DNA from: Belliella pelovolcani
Lineage (GTDB): Bacteria > Bacteroidota > Bacteroidia > Cytophagales > Cyclobacteriaceae
Reading direction: 5' to 3'
Assembly: GCF_900156785.1 (NCBI RefSeq)
Contig: NZ_FTOP01000006.1
Span: 124,001 to 188,000, forward strand
Length of the DNA stretch: 64,000 bases
Shown here: positions 27,069 through 35,900 of the stretch, piece by piece
Layout of the letters: every line of letters starts with the position of its first letter
Position numbering within the stretch: position 1 is the first letter of the stretch
Made by a program: the position numbers and the translations under genes
Notes under the pieces: model-generated
What the model was told of the DNA's origin: nothing
The model's input: the letters and a program-made list of their open reading frames with translations, nothing else
Database searches by the model: none

Positions 27069-28097
27069 ATGACAGCAATTGACCAAAGCGCGATTTTTGC
27101 ATCCAATTATTTTTATTTCATCCAAGTAGATCAAGATGGGATATTGCAAAATGCAAATCCAAACCTTAAGTCTCAACTTTCCTTGTTTCCGAATTCATTG
27201 ATTGGTCAAAGTCTTGAAGAAGTTCTATTTCCAAAGGATTTTTTAAATTATCAAAATTCTCTCAAAAATGCATTAGAAACCAGCGAAAGAAATTTCAAGA
27301 TTGACCTCAGAAAGATGAAATCAGATGGCTCAGACTTTCATTGGACTAGATGGGAATTTAGTATTGAAGCAAATACCAAAGGAGAAATCAAAATATCTGG
27401 TATTGGTCATGACATTTTAAAAAACAACGAGAAAACAATAGAATTCCCCAATTTCATCTACGAACACCAGATTAAAAATGAAATCATGGAAGGTTTATTT
27501 GAAGATAATTTGATTGGTTTTTGGCTTTGGGATATAGAAAACCAAAAAGACCAACTGAGTGTATCTCTCAAATATATGCTTGGCTATGATTATGAAGTAG
27601 AAGGAAAGTCGGAAGTCAAATGGCAAAGACATATTCACTCACAAGATAGGACCAAAGTACTGCAACAATTAGATGATCATTTTGCTAGTTATGGGAAAAT
27701 TCCATTTCATAGTGAAATGCGCGTGAGAACCTTACTAGGTAAGGAAATATGGGCAATCGCCTATGGTAAGGTGATCAAATGGGACAAAAACGGAAAGCCT
27801 GTCAACATGGTTGGTTGCTTCTTTGATGTCTCCGAAAAGAAAAAATCTGAGGCTATTCTTGAAAAGCAAAGTCAATTCCTGAAAGAACTTACTTTCAATC
27901 AGTCCCACTTAATGCGGTCCAAACTAGCCAATATCATGGGTATACTCGAAGTAATGCAACCAAAAAAGAGTCCTGAGGAACTCCCAGAACTCTTGGCTTT
28001 ATTAAAAGAAGAAGCATTCAAACTTGATAAGGCACTACAAGACAGCATACACTCTTCAAGTTCTCTAAACCAAAAGAACTTTGAAAACAATGATTAA
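27069..28097 (+). CDS. Two-PAS sensor protein with a DHp-like helix but no kinase domain
   Basis: 342 residues. PAS domain 1 spans about 10-118, PAS domain 2 (PAS_3 type, ENLIGFWLWDIENQ-like start) about 142-258, with WAIAYGKVIKWDKNGKPVNMVGCFFDVSEKKK as its typical end. A coiled segment then leads to FNQSHLMRSKLANIMGILEVM, which has the shape of a histidine-kinase phosphoacceptor helix (His280, xxRxxLANIxG). The protein ends 60 residues later with no HATPase domain. It may be a phosphotransfer partner or a sensor that pairs with a kinase elsewhere. No membrane segment. Its last four bases overlap the convergent DUF2911 gene. Confidence 0.82.
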   Translation: MTAIDQSAIFASNYFYFIQVDQDGILQNANPNLKSQLSLFPNSLIGQSLEEVLFPKDFLNYQNSLKNALETSERNFKIDLRKMKSDGSDFHWTRWEFSIEANTKGEIKISGIGHDILKNNEKTIEFPNFIYEHQIKNEIMEGLFEDNLIGFWLWDIENQKDQLSVSLKYMLGYDYEVEGKSEVKWQRHIHSQDRTKVLQQLDDHFASYGKIPFHSEMRVRTLLGKEIWAIAYGKVIKWDKNGKPVNMVGCFFDVSEKKKSEAILEKQSQFLKELTFNQSHLMRSKLANIMGILEVMQPKKSPEELPELLALLKEEAFKLDKALQDSIHSSSSLNQKNFENND

Positions 28098-28681
28098 TTG
28101 CCTAATCGCACTGTCAGTTTAAATCCTTTATTTGCCCATTTGAAGTGAATCTCTCCTCCACCATCGCCTTTACTGATCACTTCAAATTTCAATTGTTCTT
28201 CAGTTTCGTCCAAACTAACGGATGGTACTTCAAATCTGGCCACATCTTCCGCTTCATCATAATCATCGGCTAGATGCTGTTCATAATTGGTATTAAATAT
28301 AACGGTCCAGCTATCTTTCCGAGGAATCGTGAATAGCGCATATTTTCCTGCCGGTATCACTTCCCCCTCAATCTCAAGACCTTCATTGAAAGAAATACTG
28401 GTGGCCGAATGTGCCCCGGTTACCCATACTTCATCAAAGGCCACGAGTCCTCCGAAAATCTCTCTCCCTCTTACACTTGGTGCAGAATAGTCTATGTGCA
28501 CATGGTTGGACCCAATATTGGCCATGGCTGCCGTTCTTGGGCTTTTGGAATTGGACGCTCCAGCATGTGCACTATGGTCATGATGGGCATGTTCATCTTT
28601 TGCTACTTCCTTCTCCTCTGTCTTGTTGGAGGTGCAGGAGATACTTAATAATAGAGCGGCGATGATTAATTTATTTTTCAT
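28094..28681 (-). CDS. DUF2911 lipoprotein of the metal-efflux operon
   Basis: 195 residues with a lipoprotein signal (MKNKLIIAALLLSISC, Cys16). A His-rich metal-ligand-like stretch (DEHAHHDHSAHAG) follows, then the DUF2911 domain: HVHIDYSAPSVRGREIFGGLV, EVWVTGAHSATSISF and GKYALFTIP. The domain's function is unknown. The His cluster and its place as last gene of the Cus-type operon suggest periplasmic metal binding (inference). It is separated from cusB by a 210-base spacer that holds an inverted pair of AATATC-type arrays. It overlaps the PAS gene end by four bases. Confidence 0.85.
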   Translation of the reverse strand: MKNKLIIAALLLSISCTSNKTEEKEVAKDEHAHHDHSAHAGASNSKSPRTAAMANIGSNHVHIDYSAPSVRGREIFGGLVAFDEVWVTGAHSATSISFNEGLEIEGEVIPAGKYALFTIPRKDSWTVIFNTNYEQHLADDYDEAEDVARFEVPSVSLDETEEQLKFEVISKGDGGGEIHFKWANKGFKLTVRLGN

Positions 28682-28710
28682 GTTTTCCAGTTTAAATTCA
28701 CTTTTGAATT

Positions 28711-28890
28711 ATATAGATATTAGTTGATATTTAGATATTGGGATATTTCATAAGACTCTATATCAAAGTATCCAGGAATATCAATCACTATCTTAATCCT
28801 ATAAACTACTAATTTTTTGAATATTGAAGGTCGCCCGATAATTTACCGGACGAATATCCAAATATCAATTTAATATCAACCAATATCTAT
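28711..28890. repeat. Inverted pair of AATATC/GATATT arrays (cusB-DUF2911 spacer)
   Basis: Left arm 28711-28748 reads in GATATT orientation (for example AGATATTAGTTGATATTTAG). The right arm, 28853-28890, reads in AATATC orientation and ends two bases before the cusB stop codon. The arms are imperfect complements about 100 bases apart. The same motif fills the other spacers of the operon. Confidence 0.85.
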
Positions 28891-28891
28891 T

Positions 28892-30655
28892 TTAATGCTG
28901 ATGCCCCACCTGTACCTCCGCCTGGTTACCAGATGAAGAAGTCACCCTTTTCCCCGGCTGATAAGCTTCCCTGACTTCTCCACAGGTCAGCATCATGTCC
29001 CCGAAATATGGATTTCTGATTTCCTTTTCTGAGCTCAGCCAATAGGCTCCCTGGTCTTTGAAGGCCATGGGGCAATACTGACGGTAAATGGTGTTTTCCA
29101 CTACACCAAAGTATTCCACTGCTTCAATCAGGTTGTCCGAAAGGGTCTCGAAATGCTTTCTTTGCTCCTCTACATCTGAAGTCTGTGTGATTTTATCCAG
29201 ACTGCTCTGCATAGGTCTCAACAGTTCCATCCAAATATCATGGGCCTTTCCTTCCAAAAGCTTCATATCCACTTTGGCCAAACTGGCTTTGGCTGGACTG
29301 ATTGTTTTTTGGGTAGCATCCGCATCGGTTTTGACCAAGGCATCTTTGATGGGAAGATAGCTTTGAACAAAAGCCGTAAGCTGTTTTCTAAACTCTTCCG
29401 GTGTATCCAAAGTCTTCACTTCCGGCCTGGTCATCATGCTGTAATTTCCACTCAACTGTGCCGCTGCATCAATGGCAAAAACCCCATTACTAACCACCTG
29501 ATCACCTTCTTCTACTCCTGACAAAACCAAGTAGTCTTCACCTACCCTTGGCCCCAATTCTACCTCACGCATCTCAAATGCCGGAGCTTCCTTATCCCCT
29601 ACCTGCACATAGACCACCGATCTAGGCCCCGTCCAAAGTATCGATGTCTTTGGAATCATCAAACCTGACTGACCCGCTTGAGCAGTAGAGATATTGGCTG
29701 AGACAAACATCTCTGGCTTCAACTCAAAATTCCTGTTTACTGCTTCTGCCCTGACGCCTACAGTTCGGGTATCAGGATTCAAGACAGGGTCGATATAAGT
29801 CACCTTGGCCTTGAACTCCCTTCCAGGATAAGCAGAAACCGAGAAACTCAAATCATCTCCTTTGCGAATTGCCCCGAGATCAGATTCATAAGCGTCAAGA
29901 ATGACCCAAACATTACTTAAATCAATGATTTCAAACAAAGCCGATCCCCTACTCACAAAATCTCCCACTGCAATATTTCTTGCTGTCACCACACCCGCCA
30001 CATCAGCATAGACATCAAATTGGGTCTGAACCTGACCTGAACTTTCTATAGCAGCAATTTGCTCCTCTGAAATCTTCCAAAGTCTCAGTTTTTCTTTAGC
30101 AGCTTGGTACAAGGCCGGTTGGCGCTCTTTGATTTTGGCCGTTTCCAACAATTCCTTTTGGGCATTGACCAGTTCAGGGGAGTAGAGGGTCGCTAATTTT
30201 TCACCCCTTCTGATCTCCTGCCCGGTAAAGTTGACAAATAACTGGTCCACCCTTCCCGCATAATTGGCGGTAAGGCTTTTGACCCGCTGTTCGTTGGCTT
30301 GAATTTTCCCGGTCAGAGTTAGTTTTCCTGAACCTGATCCAGATTTCACCCTAGTGGTCTGCACATTGGATAATGCAACTGCCTCGGGAGTCATTTCCAA
30401 CACAAAAGGACTGGATTCTCCGCCCTTTTTATTGCTGACTGGAGTAAGTGCCATACCGCAAAGCGGACATTGCCCAGGTTCATTTTGACGGATTTGCGGG
30501 TGCATAGAGCAAGTATATTCCACACCGTTTTCGTCAATATGCGTATGCTCGTGGTCAGGATGCTCTTCTCCTCCTCCACGAATCAGATATCCCGCTACCC
30601 CTCCAAAAAGAAGACAGCTGAGGATTACGATTACTATTTGCTTATTTTTGATCAT
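28892..30655 (-). CDS. cusB: RND efflux periplasmic adaptor, CusB type
   Basis: 587 residues. It has an N-terminal anchor (IVIVILSCLLFGGVAGYLI) and a His-rich segment (EEHPDHEHTHID). A heavy-metal-binding domain follows (YTCSMHPQI...PGQCPLCGMAL, residues 47-70), then the membrane-fusion-protein hairpin, barrel-sandwich and beta-barrel regions to about residue 400. A C-terminal DUF3347 domain (about 415-560) includes CPMAFKDQGAYWLSSEKEIRNPYFG. It links CusA to the outer-membrane channel and hands Cu(I)/Ag(I) to the pump. It lies between cusC and the DUF2911 gene. The Cys/Met/His motifs fit copper or silver best, but no metal is proven. Confidence 0.92.
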   Translation of the reverse strand: MIKNKQIVIVILSCLLFGGVAGYLIRGGGEEHPDHEHTHIDENGVEYTCSMHPQIRQNEPGQCPLCGMALTPVSNKKGGESSPFVLEMTPEAVALSNVQTTRVKSGSGSGKLTLTGKIQANEQRVKSLTANYAGRVDQLFVNFTGQEIRRGEKLATLYSPELVNAQKELLETAKIKERQPALYQAAKEKLRLWKISEEQIAAIESSGQVQTQFDVYADVAGVVTARNIAVGDFVSRGSALFEIIDLSNVWVILDAYESDLGAIRKGDDLSFSVSAYPGREFKAKVTYIDPVLNPDTRTVGVRAEAVNRNFELKPEMFVSANISTAQAGQSGLMIPKTSILWTGPRSVVYVQVGDKEAPAFEMREVELGPRVGEDYLVLSGVEEGDQVVSNGVFAIDAAAQLSGNYSMMTRPEVKTLDTPEEFRKQLTAFVQSYLPIKDALVKTDADATQKTISPAKASLAKVDMKLLEGKAHDIWMELLRPMQSSLDKITQTSDVEEQRKHFETLSDNLIEAVEYFGVVENTIYRQYCPMAFKDQGAYWLSSEKEIRNPYFGDMMLTCGEVREAYQPGKRVTSSSGNQAEVQVGHQH

Positions 30656-30690
30656 TATACCTTTTTTAAAGTCTAACCATAATTCCTTTT

Positions 30691-30808
30691 GATGATAGAT
30701 ATTGATGGATATTAGATATTAATGGATATTGGGGTGCAACCAGTCAGAACCCTAATATCCAATATCCAAATATCAATCAGTATCCATTAATATCCATTAA
30801 TATCAATT
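30691..30808. repeat. Inverted pair of AATATC/GATATT arrays (cusC-cusB spacer)
   Basis: Left arm about 30691-30735 reads GATATT; right arm about 30752-30808 reads AATATC. They are near-complementary around a short centre containing CAACCAGTCAGAACC, and the GGGGTG/CACCCC ends also pair. The right arm contains AATATCCATTAATATCAATT (30789-30808) and touches the cusC stop codon. The 20-base string recurs exactly at 32924-32943. Confidence 0.9.
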
Positions 30809-32335
30809 TCACACCCCAACCAACGTTTCTAATCTCGCCAACTGAATCTCCCTCCCAATCCTCGTATTCAGCAAATTCAACCTGAAATCCAGTAATTCTC
30901 TTTGGATGCTCAGGATCTCTTCGAAGGAACTACCTTCCGTTGCGTATGAAGTCACGGAGAGCTCCAGTGTTTGCTCGGTCAATTCAATTTGATCTTGTAA
31001 GAGTCGGATTTTACGGTCAGCATCTTTGATGGCTACCAATATGGTTTCAAACTCGGTCTCCAAATTTCTTTGCAGATCTTCCTTCTGACGCTCGTTTGCT
31101 TCCCAGTAAAGCTTGGATTCTGCCTCCATGGCTTTGTACTTTTTGCGGTAAATCGGCAGGGAAACCGTTGCCATCGGCATGATCATGTTGTTGCCCATAC
31201 CAGCTGGCATGTAATCCATTCCACCCATACCTCCAGGCACGCCCATTTCAGGTCTTGGAGAAAATACCATATAATTCAACCCCAATCCAAACATGGGTTT
31301 ACCTTCCAATTTGGCCATTTCACCTTGCTTCTGATAGGCCAACCCTTCTTTTTCCAGCATCAACAGCATGGGATTGGTATCCAGGATTTGCTCGAGCATT
31401 TCCACTTCCCAGCCAATGGACTTTTGACTTTCTAACTGGCTTTCTATAGCTATGGCTTCATTTTTATCCCTGCCTAACAGTTGATTGAATTTTACTGTCA
31501 ATGGGCGTTTGTCTACCTCCAACTGTTCCAAATCAGACTCTAAAGCCTTGATCTGAACTTGCAGTCGGAGTACATCCGTGAGTTTACCGGAACCTCCACC
31601 CGAACCCATACTGTTCATGGCTGCACCTGAAGATTGCCCCGAGGAAGCAGCGGAAGAACCTCCACCTCCCATGCCCATCCCATCATCTCCACTGCCCTGC
31701 TGCATCGTCCGTGCTGGCCTCCTTACCGCTGATGAAACAGATGAAACAGCCTCAGAAGTACTTCCTCCCTGATAGCGGATGATGGCCAATTGCTCCAATG
31801 ATTTCAAAATCTCCAAATTGGATACGGTGATGTCAATGGTATTTTGCAATTGCTGTAATTGGAAGTAGGTTTCCTTGACCTGATACAGAAGCACATTACG
31901 CTGCTGTCTGAATTCCTCGTATTTGGCTCCCGCCATCAGGGTAGCTTCATCCTTCTGCGTCCTGAGCATCCCAAACCAAGGAAACATCTGCATCACCGAA
32001 GCCTCTGCCCGCTGATTCCCCATCAGCAATTCCATAGGTCTAGTAAATACACCGATATTTAATTGGGGTGATTCAAGACTTACTTGGTTTGTTTTTTCTA
32101 ATGAAGCCTGATACCCTTTAAAAGATGCTTGAAGTCCTGGATTATTTTCAGCTGCTTCTTCTAGGTATTGGTCTAAAGTTTGACCTTGGGCTAATCCTAT
32201 ATTCAACAGCCAAATAAACACTAGGAATAGATATTTGTGGATATTGGATATTGATTGATATTGTACCAGAGCTTTAAGCTGTTCCTTTGATTTCAGGCAT
32301 TCGGATAGGCAATATTTTTCTGTAAATCTGTTCAT
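30809..32335 (-). CDS. cusC: TolC-family outer-membrane channel, CusC type
   Basis: 508 residues. The mature protein has the TolC/OEP helical repeats (QTLDQYLEEAAENNPGLQASFKGYQASL at the start) and a Gly/Ser/Met-rich insert near residue 210-245 (GMGMGGGG). Another Met/Gly-rich stretch (GVPGGMGGMDYMPAGMGNNMIMP) may help metal passage. The start is odd: the signal-peptide-like helix (KYLFLVFIWLLNIGLAQG) begins only at about residue 34, and residues 24-36 are encoded by AATATC repeats. The ATG at 32335 overlaps the upstream gene's stop by four bases. A GTG just before FIWLLN would give a much shorter leader. It provides the exit duct for CusBA. Confidence 0.88.
   Translation of the reverse strand: MNRFTEKYCLSECLKSKEQLKALVQYQSISNIHKYLFLVFIWLLNIGLAQGQTLDQYLEEAAENNPGLQASFKGYQASLEKTNQVSLESPQLNIGVFTRPMELLMGNQRAEASVMQMFPWFGMLRTQKDEATLMAGAKYEEFRQQRNVLLYQVKETYFQLQQLQNTIDITVSNLEILKSLEQLAIIRYQGGSTSEAVSSVSSAVRRPARTMQQGSGDDGMGMGGGGSSAASSGQSSGAAMNSMGSGGGSGKLTDVLRLQVQIKALESDLEQLEVDKRPLTVKFNQLLGRDKNEAIAIESQLESQKSIGWEVEMLEQILDTNPMLLMLEKEGLAYQKQGEMAKLEGKPMFGLGLNYMVFSPRPEMGVPGGMGGMDYMPAGMGNNMIMPMATVSLPIYRKKYKAMEAESKLYWEANERQKEDLQRNLETEFETILVAIKDADRKIRLLQDQIELTEQTLELSVTSYATEGSSFEEILSIQRELLDFRLNLLNTRIGREIQLARLETLVGV
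32229..32262. repeat. GATATT array inside the 5' end of cusC
   Basis: Reads GATATTTGTGGATATTGG and continues with two more GATATT units on the plus strand. It lies inside the coding region and is inverted relative to the arrays at 32823-32945, so the two enclose the four-helix-bundle gene. Confidence 0.8.
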
Positions 32336-32724
32336 TTCAATTCTTTTTTTGAATTGTAAATAGATTGAATGTAGTTGTTGAGTTTGAGTGAAAGTTTGTC
32401 AGATAATTGCTTGAAGTCATCAAACTCCTCCTTTGAAATAATTTCTCTTTCAAGCATCAAGCTTAACCAGTGATTTGCGGACTCAATCATAGAACCTCTG
32501 CTATTGTAGAGAAACCTGATTCTATCCAGGTAATGAAAACGACCATAGGACTCAGCTATATTTGCCCCAATAGAATCCGTCGATTCAATAAATTGATCAC
32601 CAATTATTTTCCGTGTCTGCCAATCCATTTTTTTATAAATAACCCATCCCTTCCGCGACAGCTGTCTAGACAATTTATACACCTCCAAATCCTCCAATTT
32701 TATATACCCCTTTTTCTCTTCCAT
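32332..32724 (-). CDS. Four-helix-bundle protein (S23/IVP family)
   Basis: 130 residues with the typical start KLEDLEVYKLSRQLSRKGWVIYKK and the conserved QFIESTDSIGANIAESYGR and FLYNSRGSMIESANHWL blocks. The family was first seen encoded in 23S rRNA intervening sequences and includes Avd-like proteins of diversity-generating elements; its biochemical role is unclear. It sits between cusA and cusC, where no such protein belongs in a canonical Cus system. Oppositely oriented AATATC arrays flank it. The stop overlaps the cusC ATG (ATGA), so it may drive cusC translation. No reverse transcriptase or variable repeat is visible nearby. Confidence 0.88.
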   Translation of the reverse strand: MEEKKGYIKLEDLEVYKLSRQLSRKGWVIYKKMDWQTRKIIGDQFIESTDSIGANIAESYGRFHYLDRIRFLYNSRGSMIESANHWLSLMLEREIISKEEFDDFKQLSDKLSLKLNNYIQSIYNSKKELK

Positions 32725-32822
32725 ATCATTAAAAGATTACTTAAACCAAAGACTACTAATAACATTTACCCCATCTCCTCAATTGCCAACCAGCTAAATA
32801 TTCAAATTAAACGCCTGAAGAC

Positions 32823-32945
32823 CAGCCCAATATCTAATATCAATGAATATCCATCAAAACCCATAAGCACTTTCCCATAACCAAATAAACGTTTGATAAC
32901 CAAACCAATATCCACCAATATCCAATATCCATTAATATCAATTCT
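32823..32945. repeat. AATATC arrays in the cusA/four-helix spacer
   Basis: Two clusters in the same orientation: 32828-32853 and 32905-32943. The second contains AATATCCATTAATATCAATT (32924-32943), identical to 30789-30808, and stops six bases from the cusA stop codon. Confidence 0.85.
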
Positions 32946-32949
32946 AAAT

Positions 32950-35900
32950 CTATCTCCTTATCTGATACTCCCTAAGTTTCCCATAAAGCACCGGCACAAT
33001 AAATAGTGAGATAAGCGCCACCGTCATCCCCCCAAATGCTGGAATGGCCATGGGAATCATGATGTCGGAGCCTCGGCCTGAACTTGTCAATACTGGAAGC
33101 AAGGCCAATAATGTAGTTGCTGTTGTCATCAGGCAAGGTCTAACCCTTTTCAGTCCAGCTTCCAAGACTGCTTTTCGTACTTCTTTGGCATTCTCTGGCT
33201 GGATTTTTTCGAAGCTTTGTTTTAGATAGGTACCCATCACAACCCCATCATCGGTAGCGATACCAAAGAGGGCGATAAACCCTACCCAGACTGCCACAGA
33301 GAGATTGAAGGTGCGCATCTGGAATAGTTCCCGCATATTTGTTCCGAGGAAACTGAAATCAAAGAACCAGTCCTGCCCATATAACCACAGCATCATAAAG
33401 CCTCCTGAGAAAGCCATGGCAATGGCTGAGAAGATCATCAAAACCATGGCAGTAGACTTGAACTGAAAGTAAAGAATCAGGAAAATCACGGCCAAACATA
33501 GCGGTATCACTATCGCCAAACGCTTCTCAGCACGGATCTGATTTTCGTAACTTCCGGAGAAAGTGTAGGATACCCCGGTAGGTACTTTCAACTCACCGCT
33601 GTCAATTTTTTGCTGGATAAAGTTTCGCGCATCATCTACCACTGAACCCTCAGCAAAGCCATCTCGCCTATCAAAAAGCACATAACCCACCAAGAAGGTG
33701 TTTTCCCCACGGATCATCATGGGGCCAGGTCTGTAATTGATCTCTGCCAACTGACCCAAAGGTATCTGTGCACCTGTAGGCGTGCTGACCAAAATCCGCT
33801 TCAAAGCTTCGGGATCATCCCTGTACTCTCTGGCATATCGGGCACGGATGGCATAGCGCTCCCTGCCTTCCACCGTTGTGCTCAAGGTCATTCCTCCTAT
33901 AGCCACTTCGATAAATTCCTGCACATCGGCAATATTCAGCCCAAACCTACCCAGTTGGGTTCTATCCAAATCAATCTCCAAATACGGCTTGCCCAAAGAA
34001 CGGTCTGCAAAAACTGCCTCAGACTTTACGGAAGGCACTTCTTTCAACACCGACTCCAACTTCAAGCTGAAATCCTCTATGGTTTCCAAATCTGGACCAT
34101 ACACTTTCATCCCCATAGGAGCACGCATTCCCGTCTGCAACATCACCAAGCGGGTTTCGATAGGCTGGAGTTTAGGTGCGGAAGTTACCCCAGGAAGATT
34201 GGAGGTTCGCACCTGGATTTCATCCCAGATATCATCAGGCGTGCGGATTTCATCCCTCCACTGACGGAAGTATTGACCACGTCTTTCATTTGGCACCAAG
34301 TATTTGGCGACATTTCTAATCACCGACCTGCGCTGGGATTCCTCCATGTAATTCTTTTCTTCATCCCAAATAGCTCCATCCTGACGGTCATACCACCAAG
34401 TCTTACCATTAACTTCAAGCTGATAATTCCCCTCTCGATCTACTTCAAATCGGAGCTTGCGGGCATCATTATCCTGTAGGTATTCGGTCTTGTAATTGAT
34501 GATGTTTTCATACATAGACATGGGAGCGGGATCAAGCGGGCTTTCCGCACGGCCTGCTTTTCCAACCACCATTTCCACCTCCGGAATGGCCTGCACCAAC
34601 ATGTCAAGCTGTTTCACAATCTGCATATTGGCCTCCACGCCGGAGTGAGGCATAGAGGTAGGCATCAAGAGGAAAGAACCTTCATTCAAGGCAGGCATAA
34701 ATTCCTTGCCCATTCCCGGTAGTGCATGGCAAAGACCTGACCAAACAGAAGTTGTTCGGATATTCCACCCCACCTGATCGAAACCTTTGGCGACAAAGCC
34801 AAAAACACTATTGAATCCGAGCCAGATATTGGTAGCAAATAGGATAACCAATGCAGGAAGTAGAAGAAAAACTCTAGCATGCTCCAAACACCATTTCAGC
34901 ATGTGAGCATAATATTTGATGAATAAAGAGAAAAGACCCAAAACCAAACCCACTACCAGACCAATAAAAATAAAGTTAACGAATACAGATTGGGTCAAAC
35001 CCAAAGGCCTCCATTCAATCGCCAATAAAACGGATACTGCCACCACAGCTATCAGCATGGCAATCTGATTTTTGTATTGTCCTTCTCTGGTTTGTTTTGG
35101 GAAAAAGTGGTGGATCAAATGATTGACCGCAAAAGCCAACAAGACCCAACCTGCCCAAGGGAAGTAGAAAAGCAGCACAAAGCCCAAAACTGCCATGGCT
35201 ATATTTAGCACCATCTTATAATTCTTGGACTTCACCTTCGCACCAAACACCCAATGGGCAAAAGCCGGCATGAATACCAAAGTAAAGATCAAGGCAGCGA
35301 TCAAAGCAAAGGTCTTGGTATACGCCAATGGCCCGAACAACTTCCCTTCTGCTGCCTGCAAAGTAAATACAGGCAAGAAGCTGACAATCGTAGTCATCAC
35401 AGCCGTCAAGATCGCAGAACTCACCTCTGTAGTCGCATCGTAAATTACTTGTAGTTTGGATTTTTTATCATCCGATTCTTCTAGATGGCGAAGGATATTT
35501 TCATTCAAAATAATCCCCAAATCCACCATGGTTCCGATGGCAATGGCAATCCCAGATAGCGCCACTATATTCGCATCCACCCCCACATACTTCATCATGA
35601 TAAAGCACATCAAAACTGCCAATGGCAACAATGCAGAGATCAAAATCGAAGCCCGCAGATTATACACCATCACCATAATCACAATAATGGTGATCAAAAT
35701 CTGCAAGCTGATGGCTTCATTAAGCGTATTCAGGGTTTCCTTGATCAGGCCAGAACGGTCATAGAAAGGCACAATAGTCACCTTGGAGACCGTACCATCT
35801 TCCAGCGTTTTGCTCGGAAGTCCAGGAGAGATTTCATCGATTTTAGCTTTGAGGGCATCAATTACTTGAAGGGGATTATCCCCATAGCGAGCTACTACCA

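Noticed and set aside
32229-32945. Diversity-generating retroelement around the four-helix (Avd-like) gene
   Set aside because: No reverse transcriptase, template repeat or variable repeat is present.
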